The notes below the pieces were generated by a model. The model was given only the letters and a program-made list of their open reading frames with translations. It did no database searches and had not been told where the DNA came from. This document shows, piece after piece, positions 8,311 through 18,085 of a DNA stretch of 39,195 nt (the first letter of the stretch is position 1; the number at the start of each line of letters is the position of its first letter). The translations under genes were made by a program, and so were the position numbers. The DNA is from Faecalibacterium sp. UBA1762 (GTDB lineage Bacteria > Bacillota > Clostridia > Oscillospirales > Ruminococcaceae), in contig DCHC01000008.1 in assembly GCA_002314755.1 (NCBI GenBank), positions 1-39,195 of the forward strand. The letters are read 5' to 3'.

Positions 8311-9714
8311 ATGCTTGCGGCAAGCCTGTCAAAAAACAAATATCAAACGCCTGTTTTGCGGTTTTGCAAGGTATTACACTTTGGATGCAGTACAGTTTCT
8401 TTCCTCTTTGCGTGGCTAATTTTTCGATGCTGCCCCCTGTCTTCCCTTCAAGAACCGGAAGAATTAAGATACGGGCTTTATGCTGTCGTAGTATATGCAT
8501 TCCTACTGTTATTCTTTAATCGGGTCTACAATTCCTATCTTCTTGGCTATTTTCGCACTGGCACGATTGTCTGCTTTCAGCTATTGTCGCAATTTTTTTC
8601 AGTATGCGTCATCTATTTGCTCTCGGCACTCAGTTGGTTACAGTTGCGAAGTCCTGTTGCCTTTGGATGGATGCTTCTTTTTGACGGTTTGTTCGACTGG
8701 ATTTGGAGCTATAGCGTGAGCCGACTTTTTTTCAAAATAGTACCCCGAAAAAGCAGTATTCTGCTGTTTGGGGATTATGCGGTTGGAAAAGAAGAGGACA
8801 AAATTCTAGAAAAGCCCATAGGACGCCTATACTCAATTGATAAAAAAATGTTTTGCACAGCAGCTGTCCTGCCAGAGGTAATCTGTGAACTGAAGCATTT
8901 TGACGCTCTTTTTGCCGTAGGTCTGTCGCCGGATTGTATGAGCGTTCTGTCACAGTATTGCGCTAATAACCATATTTGCGGTTTTTTCAACCCCAGTGTA
9001 GGAGAAATCATTTTACACGGTTCCTATCACATCCAGTCTTTTCACAATTCTTTTTTCTATGTGTCCGAAAAGGTTGATAAACCGGAATTTTTCTTTTTAA
9101 AACGGCTATTCGATATCCTTTTTGCTGCGATAGGTCTTATTGTTTGCAGTCCTCTTATGCTGGTAACGGCCATTTCAATCATGGTCTACGACGGTGGACC
9201 GGCAATCTACAAACAACCCAGATTGACGCGGGGCGGCAAAGTTTTCACCTTATATAAATTCCGTAGTATGTGTGTCAATGCGGAAAAAAACGGAAAGCCG
9301 ATTTTGTCAACAGGGAGAAATGATGATCGGATTACCCCCATCGGGCGCTTTATTCGTGCGATCCGAATTGACGAGCTTCCTCAACTGTTAAATATCATGA
9401 AGGGGGATATGACCTTCATCGGGCCACGACCGGAACGGCCGGAAGTAGCTGCACACTACGGTGAAGTTCTGCCGGAGTTTAAACTACGTTTGCAGGTGAA
9501 GGCCGGTCTTACCGGGTATGCACAGGTATACGGAAAATACAATACTTCCCCTGAGCAAAAATTAAAATTTGATTTGATGTATATCAACAATATGAGTCTG
9601 CTGACGGATCTTCAGTTATTATTCGCAACTGTAGGCGTTCTTTTTAATCGCGAAAGCACAGAGGGTTATCAAAATAAAGATTACCGTTACCTCTGCCGGA
9701 AGAAAAAACAGTAA
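8311..9714 (+). CDS. Undecaprenyl-phosphate sugar phosphotransferase (priming enzyme, WbaP/WcaJ-like)
   Basis: About 467 aa. The N-terminal half has several membrane segments and a CoA-binding-like domain. The C-terminal half is the bacterial sugar transferase catalytic domain: KRLFDILFAAIGLIVCSPLM (membrane re-entrant helix), KVFTLYKFRSM, RIDELPQLLNIMKGDM, TFIGPRPERPE and LKAGLTGYAQV-like VKAGLTGYAQVYGKYN. It transfers a sugar-1-phosphate to undecaprenyl phosphate, the first step of repeat-unit assembly. ATG 8311 is preferred because GGGAG lies 11 nt before it; ATG 8287 is in frame but has no ribosome site. A GT2 gene follows 72 nt later. The sugar cannot be told from sequence. Confidence 0.9.
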   Translation: MLAASLSKNKYQTPVLRFCKVLHFGCSTVSFLFAWLIFRCCPLSSLQEPEELRYGLYAVVVYAFLLLFFNRVYNSYLLGYFRTGTIVCFQLLSQFFSVCVIYLLSALSWLQLRSPVAFGWMLLFDGLFDWIWSYSVSRLFFKIVPRKSSILLFGDYAVGKEEDKILEKPIGRLYSIDKKMFCTAAVLPEVICELKHFDALFAVGLSPDCMSVLSQYCANNHICGFFNPSVGEIILHGSYHIQSFHNSFFYVSEKVDKPEFFFLKRLFDILFAAIGLIVCSPLMLVTAISIMVYDGGPAIYKQPRLTRGGKVFTLYKFRSMCVNAEKNGKPILSTGRNDDRITPIGRFIRAIRIDELPQLLNIMKGDMTFIGPRPERPEVAAHYGEVLPEFKLRLQVKAGLTGYAQVYGKYNTSPEQKLKFDLMYINNMSLLTDLQLLFATVGVLFNRESTEGYQNKDYRYLCRKKKQ

Positions 9715-9786
9715 CACTGACAGATTGTTGGCTTCGTTACAGCATAAAACTTTTATTCACTTTATCGGGTAACAAGGAGTTTCCGT

Positions 9787-10554
9787 ATGTTGGTCAGCGT
9801 GATTATGCCCACCTATAATTGTCAGGACTTCATTACTCAGGCGTTGGATTCTGTTCTGAGACAGTCTGTTACCGACTGGGAAATACAAATTGTTGATGAC
9901 TGCAGTACGGACTGTACTGCTCAGGTAATTCAACCGTATTTAGACAGTAATCCAAATATTCATTACCGCATACTACCGCAAAACAGCGGACCGGCGGCTG
10001 CACGAACAGAGGCAATCAGGCACGCAACCGGGAAATATATTGCATTTTTGGACAGTGACGATATTTGGTCGCCGGACAAACTGGAAAAACAGATTGCTTT
10101 TATGCAGAAAACCGGTGCAAAATTCAGTGCAACAGGCTATAGCCTGATGGATGTTGACGGCAACGGGTTGCATATCGCGCTGCTACCGCCCGAAAAAACC
10201 GATTATAAAAAAATGATTTGTTGCTCAAACCCAATCGGAAATCTCTCGGTCATGTACGATCAGTCATCTCTCGGTAAATTTGAAGTTCCACCCATCAAAA
10301 AGCGAAACGATTTTGCCTTATGGTTGCAAATTCTGAAGAAAACAGACTATTGTTTCGGAATGCAGGAGCTTCTTGGAACATATCGGGTAGGTCGTGCTGA
10401 TTCCGTATCCTGCAACAAATTGAAACAGGCAAAATATCACTGGCAACTGTACCGCAAGATTGAACGGCATTCTCTGTTAAGAAGCGGGTTTGAGATGTGT
10501 TGCTGGGCATTTGTAAAAGAAACCGGTATCGGTTTAAAAAAGATAAAAATATAA
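9787..10554 (+). CDS. GT2-family glycosyltransferase
   Basis: A 255-aa GT-A enzyme starting MLVSVIMPTYNCQDFITQALDSVLRQSVTDWEI (family block, quoted in part), with VDDCSTD, then ENSGPAAARTEA-like QNSGPAAARTEAIRHATGKY and the metal-binding FLDSDDIWSP. These are the canonical GT2 motifs, the last being the DxD-type site. It adds a sugar to the growing lipid-linked repeat unit. The ribosome site is strong (AAGGAG, 7 nt). It resembles the small two-domain transferases of capsule clusters that lack a membrane anchor. No terminator is evident before the convergent GH110-like gene, 79 nt away. Confidence 0.88.
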   Translation: MLVSVIMPTYNCQDFITQALDSVLRQSVTDWEIQIVDDCSTDCTAQVIQPYLDSNPNIHYRILPQNSGPAAARTEAIRHATGKYIAFLDSDDIWSPDKLEKQIAFMQKTGAKFSATGYSLMDVDGNGLHIALLPPEKTDYKKMICCSNPIGNLSVMYDQSSLGKFEVPPIKKRNDFALWLQILKKTDYCFGMQELLGTYRVGRADSVSCNKLKQAKYHWQLYRKIERHSLLRSGFEMCCWAFVKETGIGLKKIKI

Positions 10555-10633
10555 TGCATATATATTATGATACTTTCCGGCACAAACTTGACCCGTTAAA
10601 TAAACTTTTACACACTCGAAGAGGAATACTCCC

Positions 10634-12298
10634 TTACTCTATCCGGATGACCGGAATGTCGCATTCCACCCTGCCGCAGCTTTGAGCAGAGACATTGCAT
10701 ACACCGCTATAGGTATTGTCCGACAGGGTGATATCATCCATATGGCTTAGCTGTGCCACCGTGCCGCTGCCGGAAAAGCTGCACTGCTGCAATGTTATAC
10801 CCCTGTGGTAGTAATTATCCTCTGGGGTGAAATCAGCAAAGGTTTCGCATCGAATGCGTGGAACTGTCCCGACATGGTCAAACCGGCAAGCTTCGATCAG
10901 CATATCCTGCACCGGACCGGATTCCATCCAGTAGTTGGTGTCTCCGGTGAAAAGCAGAGCGGTTTCGGCGTTGCCGAAAACGCAGCTGCGCACCACGGTT
11001 TTGCTGCGGCTTTGCAGCCGCATGGTGCCCCGGAAGCTGCCGAACACACAGTCGGTCATCAGAATTTCCGGCTGCGCGGACAGATTTTCCACCGTGTCGC
11101 CCTCCTCAACGGCAGAGGTATCCCCCTCCACCGTGAAAAGGTAGGTCTTGGTCTTCTCATCCAAAACAATATCGGTCACCGCCAGTCGGGTGACTGGATG
11201 CAGGGTGCGACCGCGAGTGATTCCTATGGTATCGCCGGGGCAGAACAGCTTCATGCCCGACTTCAGCCCGGAAGCGCTGCTATATAGCACCAGATGACGG
11301 TCATCCGCAACCTGCTTGACGGTATAATAGTTGTTATGAATATTGACGGTGTCGTCCAGCAGTCCCTCCATGTGGCAGTTGCGGATCATGACCTTGCCTG
11401 CACAGTTGAAAAGATGAATGCCGTCGGCATTGTTCGCCACCAGCCTGCCGTTGCCGTCCACATTGCGCAGAATGTCAAAGCCGTCTACCGTCAGATTGCG
11501 GCAGTGCATTCCGCATAGGCCCATGGCAGCGCCGCAGATCAGCAGGCAGCTTTGCAGGGTAAAGTCCTCGCAGCCGATGACGATAAAGGTATTTTTATCT
11601 CTTACCTCGTGGGTAATGAGAAGAGCGTTATTGCCACCGTTGGTCTCCCATTGGGCGGGAAAATCCCCGCGCACCACCAGCGCATCCCCTTCTTCATAGA
11701 CCTTCAGATGCCGGATCGGCAAAGGCGGGTTATCTCGGCTGAAGATTTCATCGCCGAACAGCCCTAAAATAATGGGATAGCTTTTGCGCTCGGTTCTGTC
11801 ATACATCCAAAGCAGACAGTCAAACCGATTCAGCCGCTTTTCCCAGCTGTCGCTGACGGCAATCAAGCCGTGGTCCTCCACCCGATATGGAAACCCATCA
11901 CAGATGCGCAGCCGCAGCTCCCCCGGCAGGCTGTCCATGTAGCAGCTGTGCCCCGCCCTGTCCAGCCGGACATCCAACACATCTGCCTGCGTATAAAAGG
12001 GCCTGTCATAGTCTATCTGCAGATTTTTCACGGTGACATTTTTACAGTGCAGCAACACAAAGGGCACGATTCTGCCATGCAGCACCAGTTTGGCGCCGGC
12101 AAAATCCAGTACAGTATTCTCAATATTTTCCAGATAAAATGCAACCTGCACACTGTCACCTGCGGCAATGCTGCTTCCCACTGCCTCCGCATTGTCGCAA
12201 AAAACCGTATCCGCAAGGGTGATATCCAGCCGGTCGGTTTTGGCGGTATAGACCGTGTTGCTCTGCCATACGGTTCCGATTTTCAGTTCCTGATTCAT
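10634..12298 (-). CDS. Right-handed beta-helix glycosidase, GH110-like
   Basis: About 555 aa, with the repetitive short-strand pattern of a parallel beta-helix. Blocks that recall GH110 alpha-galactosidases are VTVKNLQIDYDRPFYTQADV near the N-terminus, the centre LDDTVNIHNNYYTV (a D-D-x-x-N-x-H motif) and the later NYWMESGPVQDMLIEACRF. GH110 enzymes remove alpha-1,3-linked galactose. Here no signal peptide is present, so the enzyme would work on oligosaccharides already imported. Start 12298 has AGGAGG with 9-nt spacing; the frame is open 22 codons further upstream without such a site. It is the last gene of a three-gene operon divergent from an AraC regulator. Substrate is inferred from motif resemblance only. 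Confidence 0.68.
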   Translation of the reverse strand: MNQELKIGTVWQSNTVYTAKTDRLDITLADTVFCDNAEAVGSSIAAGDSVQVAFYLENIENTVLDFAGAKLVLHGRIVPFVLLHCKNVTVKNLQIDYDRPFYTQADVLDVRLDRAGHSCYMDSLPGELRLRICDGFPYRVEDHGLIAVSDSWEKRLNRFDCLLWMYDRTERKSYPIILGLFGDEIFSRDNPPLPIRHLKVYEEGDALVVRGDFPAQWETNGGNNALLITHEVRDKNTFIVIGCEDFTLQSCLLICGAAMGLCGMHCRNLTVDGFDILRNVDGNGRLVANNADGIHLFNCAGKVMIRNCHMEGLLDDTVNIHNNYYTVKQVADDRHLVLYSSASGLKSGMKLFCPGDTIGITRGRTLHPVTRLAVTDIVLDEKTKTYLFTVEGDTSAVEEGDTVENLSAQPEILMTDCVFGSFRGTMRLQSRSKTVVRSCVFGNAETALLFTGDTNYWMESGPVQDMLIEACRFDHVGTVPRIRCETFADFTPEDNYYHRGITLQQCSFSGSGTVAQLSHMDDITLSDNTYSGVCNVSAQSCGRVECDIPVIRIE

Positions 12299-12360
12299 TG
12301 GCTCTGTCCCTCCTGTGTTACTTTTTCTGTACGGTGGATTTTGGATATGAAAACCCTTGA

Positions 12361-13782
12361 TCATTCCTGCCGGTCAATCTTTGCAAAATCACCTATCAGC
12401 AGCACCAGCGGATAGTCCCGCACCGGGATATGCTGCAATCGAATTAAACCGTACGGCTCCCTTATCATGCATTCGTCAGGCAGCTCGTACACTGCGCCGT
12501 CCATCGGATCGACCAGCCGGATATCGCCGGAAGCATAAAGCTCTAAGCTGACGGAACCGTCATAGCCTTTGACGGTGACCAGGTCCGTAGCGTTCCAGTA
12601 AGCAAAAGCGGCAGAGCCGTCCTGCCGGGTAAACCCGCCGTAAACCAGCCTGTCGGTGGGGCAGTCAAGACCGTCCACCCGGGTGGATGCCGTCGGGCAG
12701 AACAGCACCGGCAGCTCCTCTACCCGGATATCGCCGCCGAACATGGCGCAAATATTGCGGTAGGCATAATAGGAAGGCTTTTCAAAATAGTTGCCCACAA
12801 GCTTGCCGGTCTTGGGGTCAAACTGCGCCCCCAGCACGCCGAAATAGCCGCAGGTGGTAATGGGCTTATCACTGGCTGCATCCAGATTTTCCGCCATATC
12901 CACACAGGAAAAGACCGATGTAAACTTGACGTCGGAGATTAAATCGGCGACCGTGTGACGCAGCAGCTGTTTGGTCTGCATCTCGCCGTCGGTACGCACC
13001 CAGTTCAGCGCACCGTTGCCGCCGCTTTGAGACTGAGAGCCGGATTCTCCCTGAATGACCTCTACCGGCTTGCCCATTTTGCGGGCAAGGTGACGAAAAG
13101 CCTTTGCTTTATGAATGCTTTTGCGCTCGTCATACTGATAGGAGTGAAAGGTGATGGCGTCACTGACCGACAGACTGCCTGCCGCAAACTCGGCGGCAAA
13201 CGATTGCAGGGTGTCCTCGTAGTGGCTGCCGGTGATGATCTTTGCCCCGGCATCCCCGGCATGAACCGCCCCGGCGGTCTGCACGCAAAAATCGGCATAT
13301 TCCTCCGGTCTCGGCTGCGGCCGCCAGGTCCAGCAGCCCTCCGGCTCGTTCCAGATTTCGTAATATTCCACCCGACCGGCAAAATGCGCTGCGGTAGCTG
13401 TGACATAGCGCAGCCAGGCTTCGTATGCCTGCCGGGTACGGATGGGCGGGCAGCCCACTGCGCCCTGATACTGCGTTGCCAGCGGATCGTAAAGCTGATT
13501 ACCGTAACACAGGCACAGCCAGGGGGTCAGCCCGCGCTGACGCAGTGCATCCACCTGGGCGTCTAACCATGCAAAATCGTACACGCCGGGTTGCTGCTCC
13601 GTCTTTTGCCAGCCGGATTGCAGCCGGATCCATTTTACACCCAGCGCGGCAACCTTATCGTAAACCTTTTCCGGTTCAAAGGCGTCTCGGTCCAGCTTTT
13701 CCATTCCGAGACCCAAACGGGATTCCTTCAACTCGGCGGCAGTCACCGGCAAAATCGTTCCTGTTTTCTGTAAACGCTCCAT
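12361..13782 (-). CDS. Clan GH-A glycoside hydrolase (GH39/GH5-like)
   Basis: The 473-aa protein is a TIM-barrel hydrolase. VKWIRLQSGWQKTEQQPGVY opens the barrel, EYYEIWNEPEG carries the acid/base glutamate of clan A (N-E-P), DAITFHSYQYDE lies on a later strand, and VIQGESGSQS offers the nucleophile glutamate. The spacing fits GH39-type beta-xylosidase/iduronidase relatives, but other clan-A families are possible. A beta-sandwich-like C-terminal part follows from about residue 370. There is no signal peptide, so the enzyme is cytoplasmic. The start has GAGG at 8 nt. It lies 62 nt before the GH110-like gene and 93 nt after the DUF5107 gene, so it is co-transcribed. Confidence 0.72.
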   Translation of the reverse strand: MERLQKTGTILPVTAAELKESRLGLGMEKLDRDAFEPEKVYDKVAALGVKWIRLQSGWQKTEQQPGVYDFAWLDAQVDALRQRGLTPWLCLCYGNQLYDPLATQYQGAVGCPPIRTRQAYEAWLRYVTATAAHFAGRVEYYEIWNEPEGCWTWRPQPRPEEYADFCVQTAGAVHAGDAGAKIITGSHYEDTLQSFAAEFAAGSLSVSDAITFHSYQYDERKSIHKAKAFRHLARKMGKPVEVIQGESGSQSQSGGNGALNWVRTDGEMQTKQLLRHTVADLISDVKFTSVFSCVDMAENLDAASDKPITTCGYFGVLGAQFDPKTGKLVGNYFEKPSYYAYRNICAMFGGDIRVEELPVLFCPTASTRVDGLDCPTDRLVYGGFTRQDGSAAFAYWNATDLVTVKGYDGSVSLELYASGDIRLVDPMDGAVYELPDECMIREPYGLIRLQHIPVRDYPLVLLIGDFAKIDRQE

Positions 13783-13875
13783 ATATGTATCCTCTTTTTT
13801 ATAGTGATTTCAGATTTTTCTTTTCCGGCATCCGTTTGCTGATGGGACGGAAGTATCTTCCGTACCGGGTGAATG

Positions 13876-16800
13876 TTATTCTGATTTTGCCCAACCGGCG
13901 AAAAACAGCGCAAACAGATTATCACTGTTCAGCGCATAGCTTTCAGCCAGCATACTGCGAGCGATTTCCGTTTCGCCGGCGTACAGCTTTGATAACCCTA
14001 TCAGATACAGGGAAAGCGCTTTGCGAAGCTTTGCCGGGTTATCCGTAAACGAAATAAAGAAAGGCGTGGTGGTAAAAAAGCCGTTATCCGTTCCGTTTTG
14101 AAGCTGTACCCACTGCTGCAGAGCGGTGGACATTACACTGCGGGCGAGAAGCGGCTCTCCAACTGCATTCGCCGCCAGCGCCTGATAGAACGGCAGTTCT
14201 TTCAGATGCATATTGCTGAAATAATCCACCCGGATGTTCAGAATATCCCTGAATATCTTCTCTGCCTGTGGTTCCTGCCCCAGCTTGCGCAGACAGATGG
14301 CCTGATGGTACCGCAGCGGCACCAGCTTACACCGATTCCAGATGCCAGCGCCCAGATTTTGCGGCAGAGCCTGTCCGGCACGGAACAGTTCCAGTGCGGC
14401 AGCGTACTGCCCTTTTTCCAGCTGTTGCTGCCCCAAAAACAGATGTGCGACAAGATACTGATCGGCAATGGTGTGCTCTCCGCCTTCACAGGGGGTAAAA
14501 GTGTGGTGCAGCAGGGTATCTATTGCCTGCTGATGCTGCCGGTTTTGGTTGTATGCCTTGGCAAGCTCCGTATAGAGGTCATCTCGTGTAAAAAGATGGC
14601 TTTGCAGCAGGGCAAGCTTTTCTGTCGGGCTTATGCCCATCTTATCCATCAATACAACGGTTTCGTACAGCAGCTGTTGGTCGTTATCCCGCTGCGCCAG
14701 CGCCTGTTTCATCAAAGCAAGCGCCTCGGAGCCTTTTTCAAAGTGGCTGAAGTAGGCGACGGCTTTGTTACGAAGCACAGTGTAATCATTGCCCGCACAC
14801 TCCCACAAGGCAAGGGCTTTGGCGTACTGCCGCTTATGGTACCAAAGACAGCCCAGCAACATTTTCGGCTGCCAATCGTCGGTGCGGGTAATTGCCGCCT
14901 CCAGCGCTTTGACCTCCGTCAAGCGGATGGGATAGCTTTTGCCCGGCAGGGCTGTCTGCGCCTTTGCGTATGCTGCGGCAGTATCCAAACCCAACAGTGC
15001 CCGGTAGTAGGCAATGGCATAGTACACCGGCTTCACTGCCTGCTCCGACCGGTGCTCGCACAACCCGTTCAGCAGAGAAAGAATCATCCCGTACTGACCC
15101 ATTGCGTCCAAATCCGCTGCCAAATCCAGGCAGGTTTGGGCGCCGCAGCTGTACAGTGTCTCGTAAAAATCCGGCACGCCGGCAAGGTACCGCGACAGCT
15201 GATTCAGCGGGTCATCCCGTAGTGCCCGGTTCAACACCTCGGCAGCCTCCTGCTGCCGGTTCAGCTTTAGCAAAGCTATCGCCTTTGCCGCCATGGCAAG
15301 GCCGTTCATGGTGCTTGCCTGCAAAGCGGTATCTGCGTGCTGCACGGCGGTACCGTACGCACCCCTGCGAATATCCAGCACGGCAAGTCGGGTCATGGCC
15401 TTGGCAACACAATCAGCCGACCATGCGGCTTTGTGATAGTAATCGTATGCGGTGTCCGCTTCCCCGACTGCCTCGGCAGTTTTTGCGTAGATATAATAGG
15501 CTTCGCCGCTTTTCAGACGGGTGTTAAACCGGCAAAGACGGGCAATGGCTTTTTCCGCATAGGCTTTGGCAGAGACAAAATCAAACCGGCGCAGGGAGTA
15601 TTCCGCCATGCCCAACAGGGAGGGCGCATGGTAGGGGTCTCGTTTCAGCGCCTCCAGCCAATAGGCATCCGGCTCCACAGCCGGGTCACGGTACTGCTGT
15701 ACATGCAAACCGGCAAGATACAGCTCCTCCGGGTCGGTCATGCCGCCTGCCGTCGGCATATCCGGAATGCACTCCGGTATCTCCTGTTCCCTACTGTCCT
15801 TTTCTGTATATTCGGCAAGCAGCCTTTGCCCGCAGCTGACCGTAACCTGCAGCTTGCCGGTCAGGCCCTGCGCAGAAAAGCTTTGCGGCATAGATGGGTC
15901 AAGGTCAGCCTGCCAGCTTGCCTTGCCGCTTTTGCTCAAAAGGGTAATCCGGGCATTCGGGCAGCTTTGGGTGGTCTGCAGGTGGCAGATGACTTTTCCC
16001 TGTGTTTTTTCCAACCGCAGCGCACAGTTCAGGTTTGCAAAGCAGGGGGTGCCGATACATGAGATGGGGTACCAATATTGAGAGAACTGCTTGGTTTCGT
16101 AGGCATCCAACCAGGAGAAATTCGGCTGATTGTCCGAGTAGGAGCCTGCCATCAGCTCGGCATAGGGGCCATCCGTATCGGTCAGTGCATTCTGCCAAGA
16201 GGTTGACAGCTGGCCATACCCCCAGGTAAACATTTTTTTACCGGGGGAAATGTGGCGGTCGCCGATATGCACCACACCGCAGCATTTGCCGTGGTCATAG
16301 CCACCGAAAAAATCAAATTGGGAAGCAGCGGCAAAATAGCTGGTGGCGTCCCGGGTGTTTTTGTGCAGTGATATATCCCTTGCCTGCTGCATGGAGATTC
16401 CGTTGAATACGCCGTTGCCGGCTATGGGATAGCTGATGTGAGATTTTAAGTAGTGAAAGCTGACATAGCTTACATCCGGCGGAAAGAAAATCTGATAATC
16501 CTCATTCACCGGTACGGCAGCGTTTTCCCACCACAAAAAAGAATGGGGGGAATCTGTTCGGTTGTACAGCTGCATCCGGGTTTCCAGATAGCTGCAGCCC
16601 GGGCGCAGAACAATACCGAACATTCCCTTCATCCGGTCTATGGGGTCATGCTCGGAAAGCCAACACACCGCACTGCCGTCAGGCTCCTCCGACAGAGTAT
16701 AGTCGCAGGGCATAAAGCCGGAGGCACGGTGATGGAACGGCCAGTTAAATTCCACGCCGCCGGATATCCAGGAGCCAAGCACGCCAATGAGCGCCGGCTT

Positions 16801-17097
16801 GATGACGTGCTGCTTGTAGAAAAAGTCATAGCCGGTAATTTTATCCCTTGCAGAGTAGATTCGTCCGCCAATTTCCGGAAGAATAACCACCTCCAGATAC
16901 TCGTTTTCCAGCCGGACGGCAGTGTACTCCTTTTGTATTTTTTCTTTTCTGTCCACCTGCATAACCACCTTGTTGGGGTAAGGGCGGCCGCTGGTGCGCT
17001 GATGCACCCGGTTTTCCGCAAACATGGGCAGTTCCTCGCAGGGCGGTTCGGGGTAGGTGGGTATGGTCAGAAGCTCACGGGTAATTTTTACAGCCAT
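13876..17097 (-). CDS. DUF5107 domain protein with C-terminal TPR repeats
   Basis: A 1073-aa protein. Residues 1-350 are the DUF5107 domain, a galactose-mutarotase-like/beta-sandwich fold. Blocks are VVILPEIGGRIYSARDKITG, GGVEFNWPFHHRASGF and SFLWWENAAVPVNEDYQIFF. From about residue 440 the chain is helical TPR repeats (for example HAPSLLGMAEYSLRRFDFVS and ALAMMKQALAQRDNDQQ-like units). Proteins of this form sit beside glycoside hydrolases in gut Firmicutes and are thought to bind or process carbohydrates. The catalytic role is not established. No signal peptide is seen. It is the first gene of the operon and divergent from the AraC regulator, which should control it according to an imported sugar. 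Confidence 0.75.
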   Translation of the reverse strand: MAVKITRELLTIPTYPEPPCEELPMFAENRVHQRTSGRPYPNKVVMQVDRKEKIQKEYTAVRLENEYLEVVILPEIGGRIYSARDKITGYDFFYKQHVIKPALIGVLGSWISGGVEFNWPFHHRASGFMPCDYTLSEEPDGSAVCWLSEHDPIDRMKGMFGIVLRPGCSYLETRMQLYNRTDSPHSFLWWENAAVPVNEDYQIFFPPDVSYVSFHYLKSHISYPIAGNGVFNGISMQQARDISLHKNTRDATSYFAAASQFDFFGGYDHGKCCGVVHIGDRHISPGKKMFTWGYGQLSTSWQNALTDTDGPYAELMAGSYSDNQPNFSWLDAYETKQFSQYWYPISCIGTPCFANLNCALRLEKTQGKVICHLQTTQSCPNARITLLSKSGKASWQADLDPSMPQSFSAQGLTGKLQVTVSCGQRLLAEYTEKDSREQEIPECIPDMPTAGGMTDPEELYLAGLHVQQYRDPAVEPDAYWLEALKRDPYHAPSLLGMAEYSLRRFDFVSAKAYAEKAIARLCRFNTRLKSGEAYYIYAKTAEAVGEADTAYDYYHKAAWSADCVAKAMTRLAVLDIRRGAYGTAVQHADTALQASTMNGLAMAAKAIALLKLNRQQEAAEVLNRALRDDPLNQLSRYLAGVPDFYETLYSCGAQTCLDLAADLDAMGQYGMILSLLNGLCEHRSEQAVKPVYYAIAYYRALLGLDTAAAYAKAQTALPGKSYPIRLTEVKALEAAITRTDDWQPKMLLGCLWYHKRQYAKALALWECAGNDYTVLRNKAVAYFSHFEKGSEALALMKQALAQRDNDQQLLYETVVLMDKMGISPTEKLALLQSHLFTRDDLYTELAKAYNQNRQHQQAIDTLLHHTFTPCEGGEHTIADQYLVAHLFLGQQQLEKGQYAAALELFRAGQALPQNLGAGIWNRCKLVPLRYHQAICLRKLGQEPQAEKIFRDILNIRVDYFSNMHLKELPFYQALAANAVGEPLLARSVMSTALQQWVQLQNGTDNGFFTTTPFFISFTDNPAKLRKALSLYLIGLSKLYAGETEIARSMLAESYALNSDNLFALFFAGWAKSE

Positions 17098-17116
17098 ATT
17101 TCTGTCATAACCTTTC

Positions 17117-17158
17117 TTGACTTTCTGCAGTATTTTATACTATTATAATAGCAGAAAG
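17117..17158 (+). promoter_or_regulatory. AraC-gene promoter overlapping an inverted repeat (possible operator)
   Basis: TTGACT (17117-17122) and TATTAT (17141-17146, 18-nt spacer; TATAAT at 17144) lie within the inverted repeat CTTTCTGC (17121-17128) / GCAGAAAG (17151-17158). The arms bracket the -10 region shared by both directions, a good place for the AraC protein to act on itself and on the divergent hydrolase operon. The binding role is inference. Confidence 0.45.
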
Positions 17159-17218
17159 CTTTTTATTACAGTGTTTTTCTTACTGTCTTTTTATAAAATA
17201 TTAAGGTCGTGATGGAAT

Positions 17219-18007
17219 ATGGCAGATTGGCAGCTGCCCAGAAATATCACCTGCGGATACTTTGACAGCAGCGAGTTTCACGGAGCAGAGTACTCCCCTG
17301 TGCGCAGGGTGGTAAGGTACGAAATAGAATACTATCTGGCTGACGCCTGCAGCACCTTTGTAAACGGCAAGGCGTATCCCATCCGAAAGGATACCGTCAA
17401 AATAGCCGTACCCGGTCAGATGTGCAACAGCTGTCTGCCCTTTACCACTATGTACTTTAAATTTGATGCCGATGGCGCTCTTGCCGAGAAGCTGCAAAAT
17501 GCCCCCACATTTTTTACCTGTTACCACCCCGATAAAGTACAGGAGCTGTTAAAACGGTTGGCTTTGGGGGCAGAGAATGACTGCAGCCCGTTGAGCTATT
17601 ACAGAGATGTGTTCTCCGTGCTGGATTTGATTCTGTCTGACGCCGCTGTGGGCAGCACCGCCTTTCCGCAGAATTACCGGGTGATTGATGCCGCAAAACA
17701 ATATATTGCCGAACGGTGCGCACAGCCCATCAGCCTGCAAGATATAGCGGACGCCGTACACCTTAGCCCTACCTATTTTCACACCCTGTTTACTGCCGCA
17801 TTGGGCTGCACCCCTCACCGGTATCTGATACGCCAACGGATCAACCTTGCCAGGCGGCTGCTATGGGATACCTCTGTCCCCCTTTGTGATATTGCCGAGC
17901 AGTGCGGTTTTGCCACCCAGCAGTACTTTTCCCGGGTTTTCAGAAAAGAGGTCGGTCAATCCCCTGCCGCCTATCGCAAGGCAAACCAAATCGGGTATCT
18001 GCTGTAA
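17219..18007 (+). CDS. AraC-family transcriptional regulator
   Basis: 262 aa. The N-terminal half has the cupin-like sugar-sensing pattern (VNGKAYPIRKDTVKIAVPGQ). The C-terminal 100 residues are a double helix-turn-helix: ISLQDIADAVHLSPTYFHTL, then LIRQRINLARRLL, then PLCDIAEQCGFATQQYFSRV with the family-typical F-RKEVGQSPAAYR ending. It is divergent from the hydrolase operon and most likely activates it on binding a sugar. The ribosome site is poor (AAGG, 12 nt), and an alternative upstream ATG at 17212 is out of frame. The inverted repeat in the shared intergenic region is a candidate target. Confidence 0.9.
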   Translation: MADWQLPRNITCGYFDSSEFHGAEYSPVRRVVRYEIEYYLADACSTFVNGKAYPIRKDTVKIAVPGQMCNSCLPFTTMYFKFDADGALAEKLQNAPTFFTCYHPDKVQELLKRLALGAENDCSPLSYYRDVFSVLDLILSDAAVGSTAFPQNYRVIDAAKQYIAERCAQPISLQDIADAVHLSPTYFHTLFTAALGCTPHRYLIRQRINLARRLLWDTSVPLCDIAEQCGFATQQYFSRVFRKEVGQSPAAYRKANQIGYLL

Positions 18008-18011
18008 AAGA

Positions 18012-18085
18012 AAAGCGCCGCATCGTCAAGTGCCAGGTTAAACTCGCCGGTTTTATGACATTTCAGGCAGTATAGAATTGCTTTT
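18012..18085 (-). pseudogene. Decayed fragment of a second DUF4867-family gene
   Basis: On the minus strand this piece reads CHKTGEFNLALDDAALF, preceded by AILYCLK. The intact DUF4867 protein at 18957-19589 has ILNCLEYHKTSEFNLALDDV at the corresponding place. The similarity is also visible in the DNA, but no start or remaining domain is present. The fragment abuts the AraC stop codon and lies on the other side of pssA from the intact gene. It looks like the leftover of a duplication or recombination event. Confidence 0.65.

Noticed and set aside
14098..15222. Long plus-strand open frame (374 codons) opposite the DUF5107-TPR gene
   Set aside because: It mirrors the codon bias of the real minus-strand gene, is low in recognisable motifs and has no ribosome site; the minus-strand frame is 1073 codons with clear domains.
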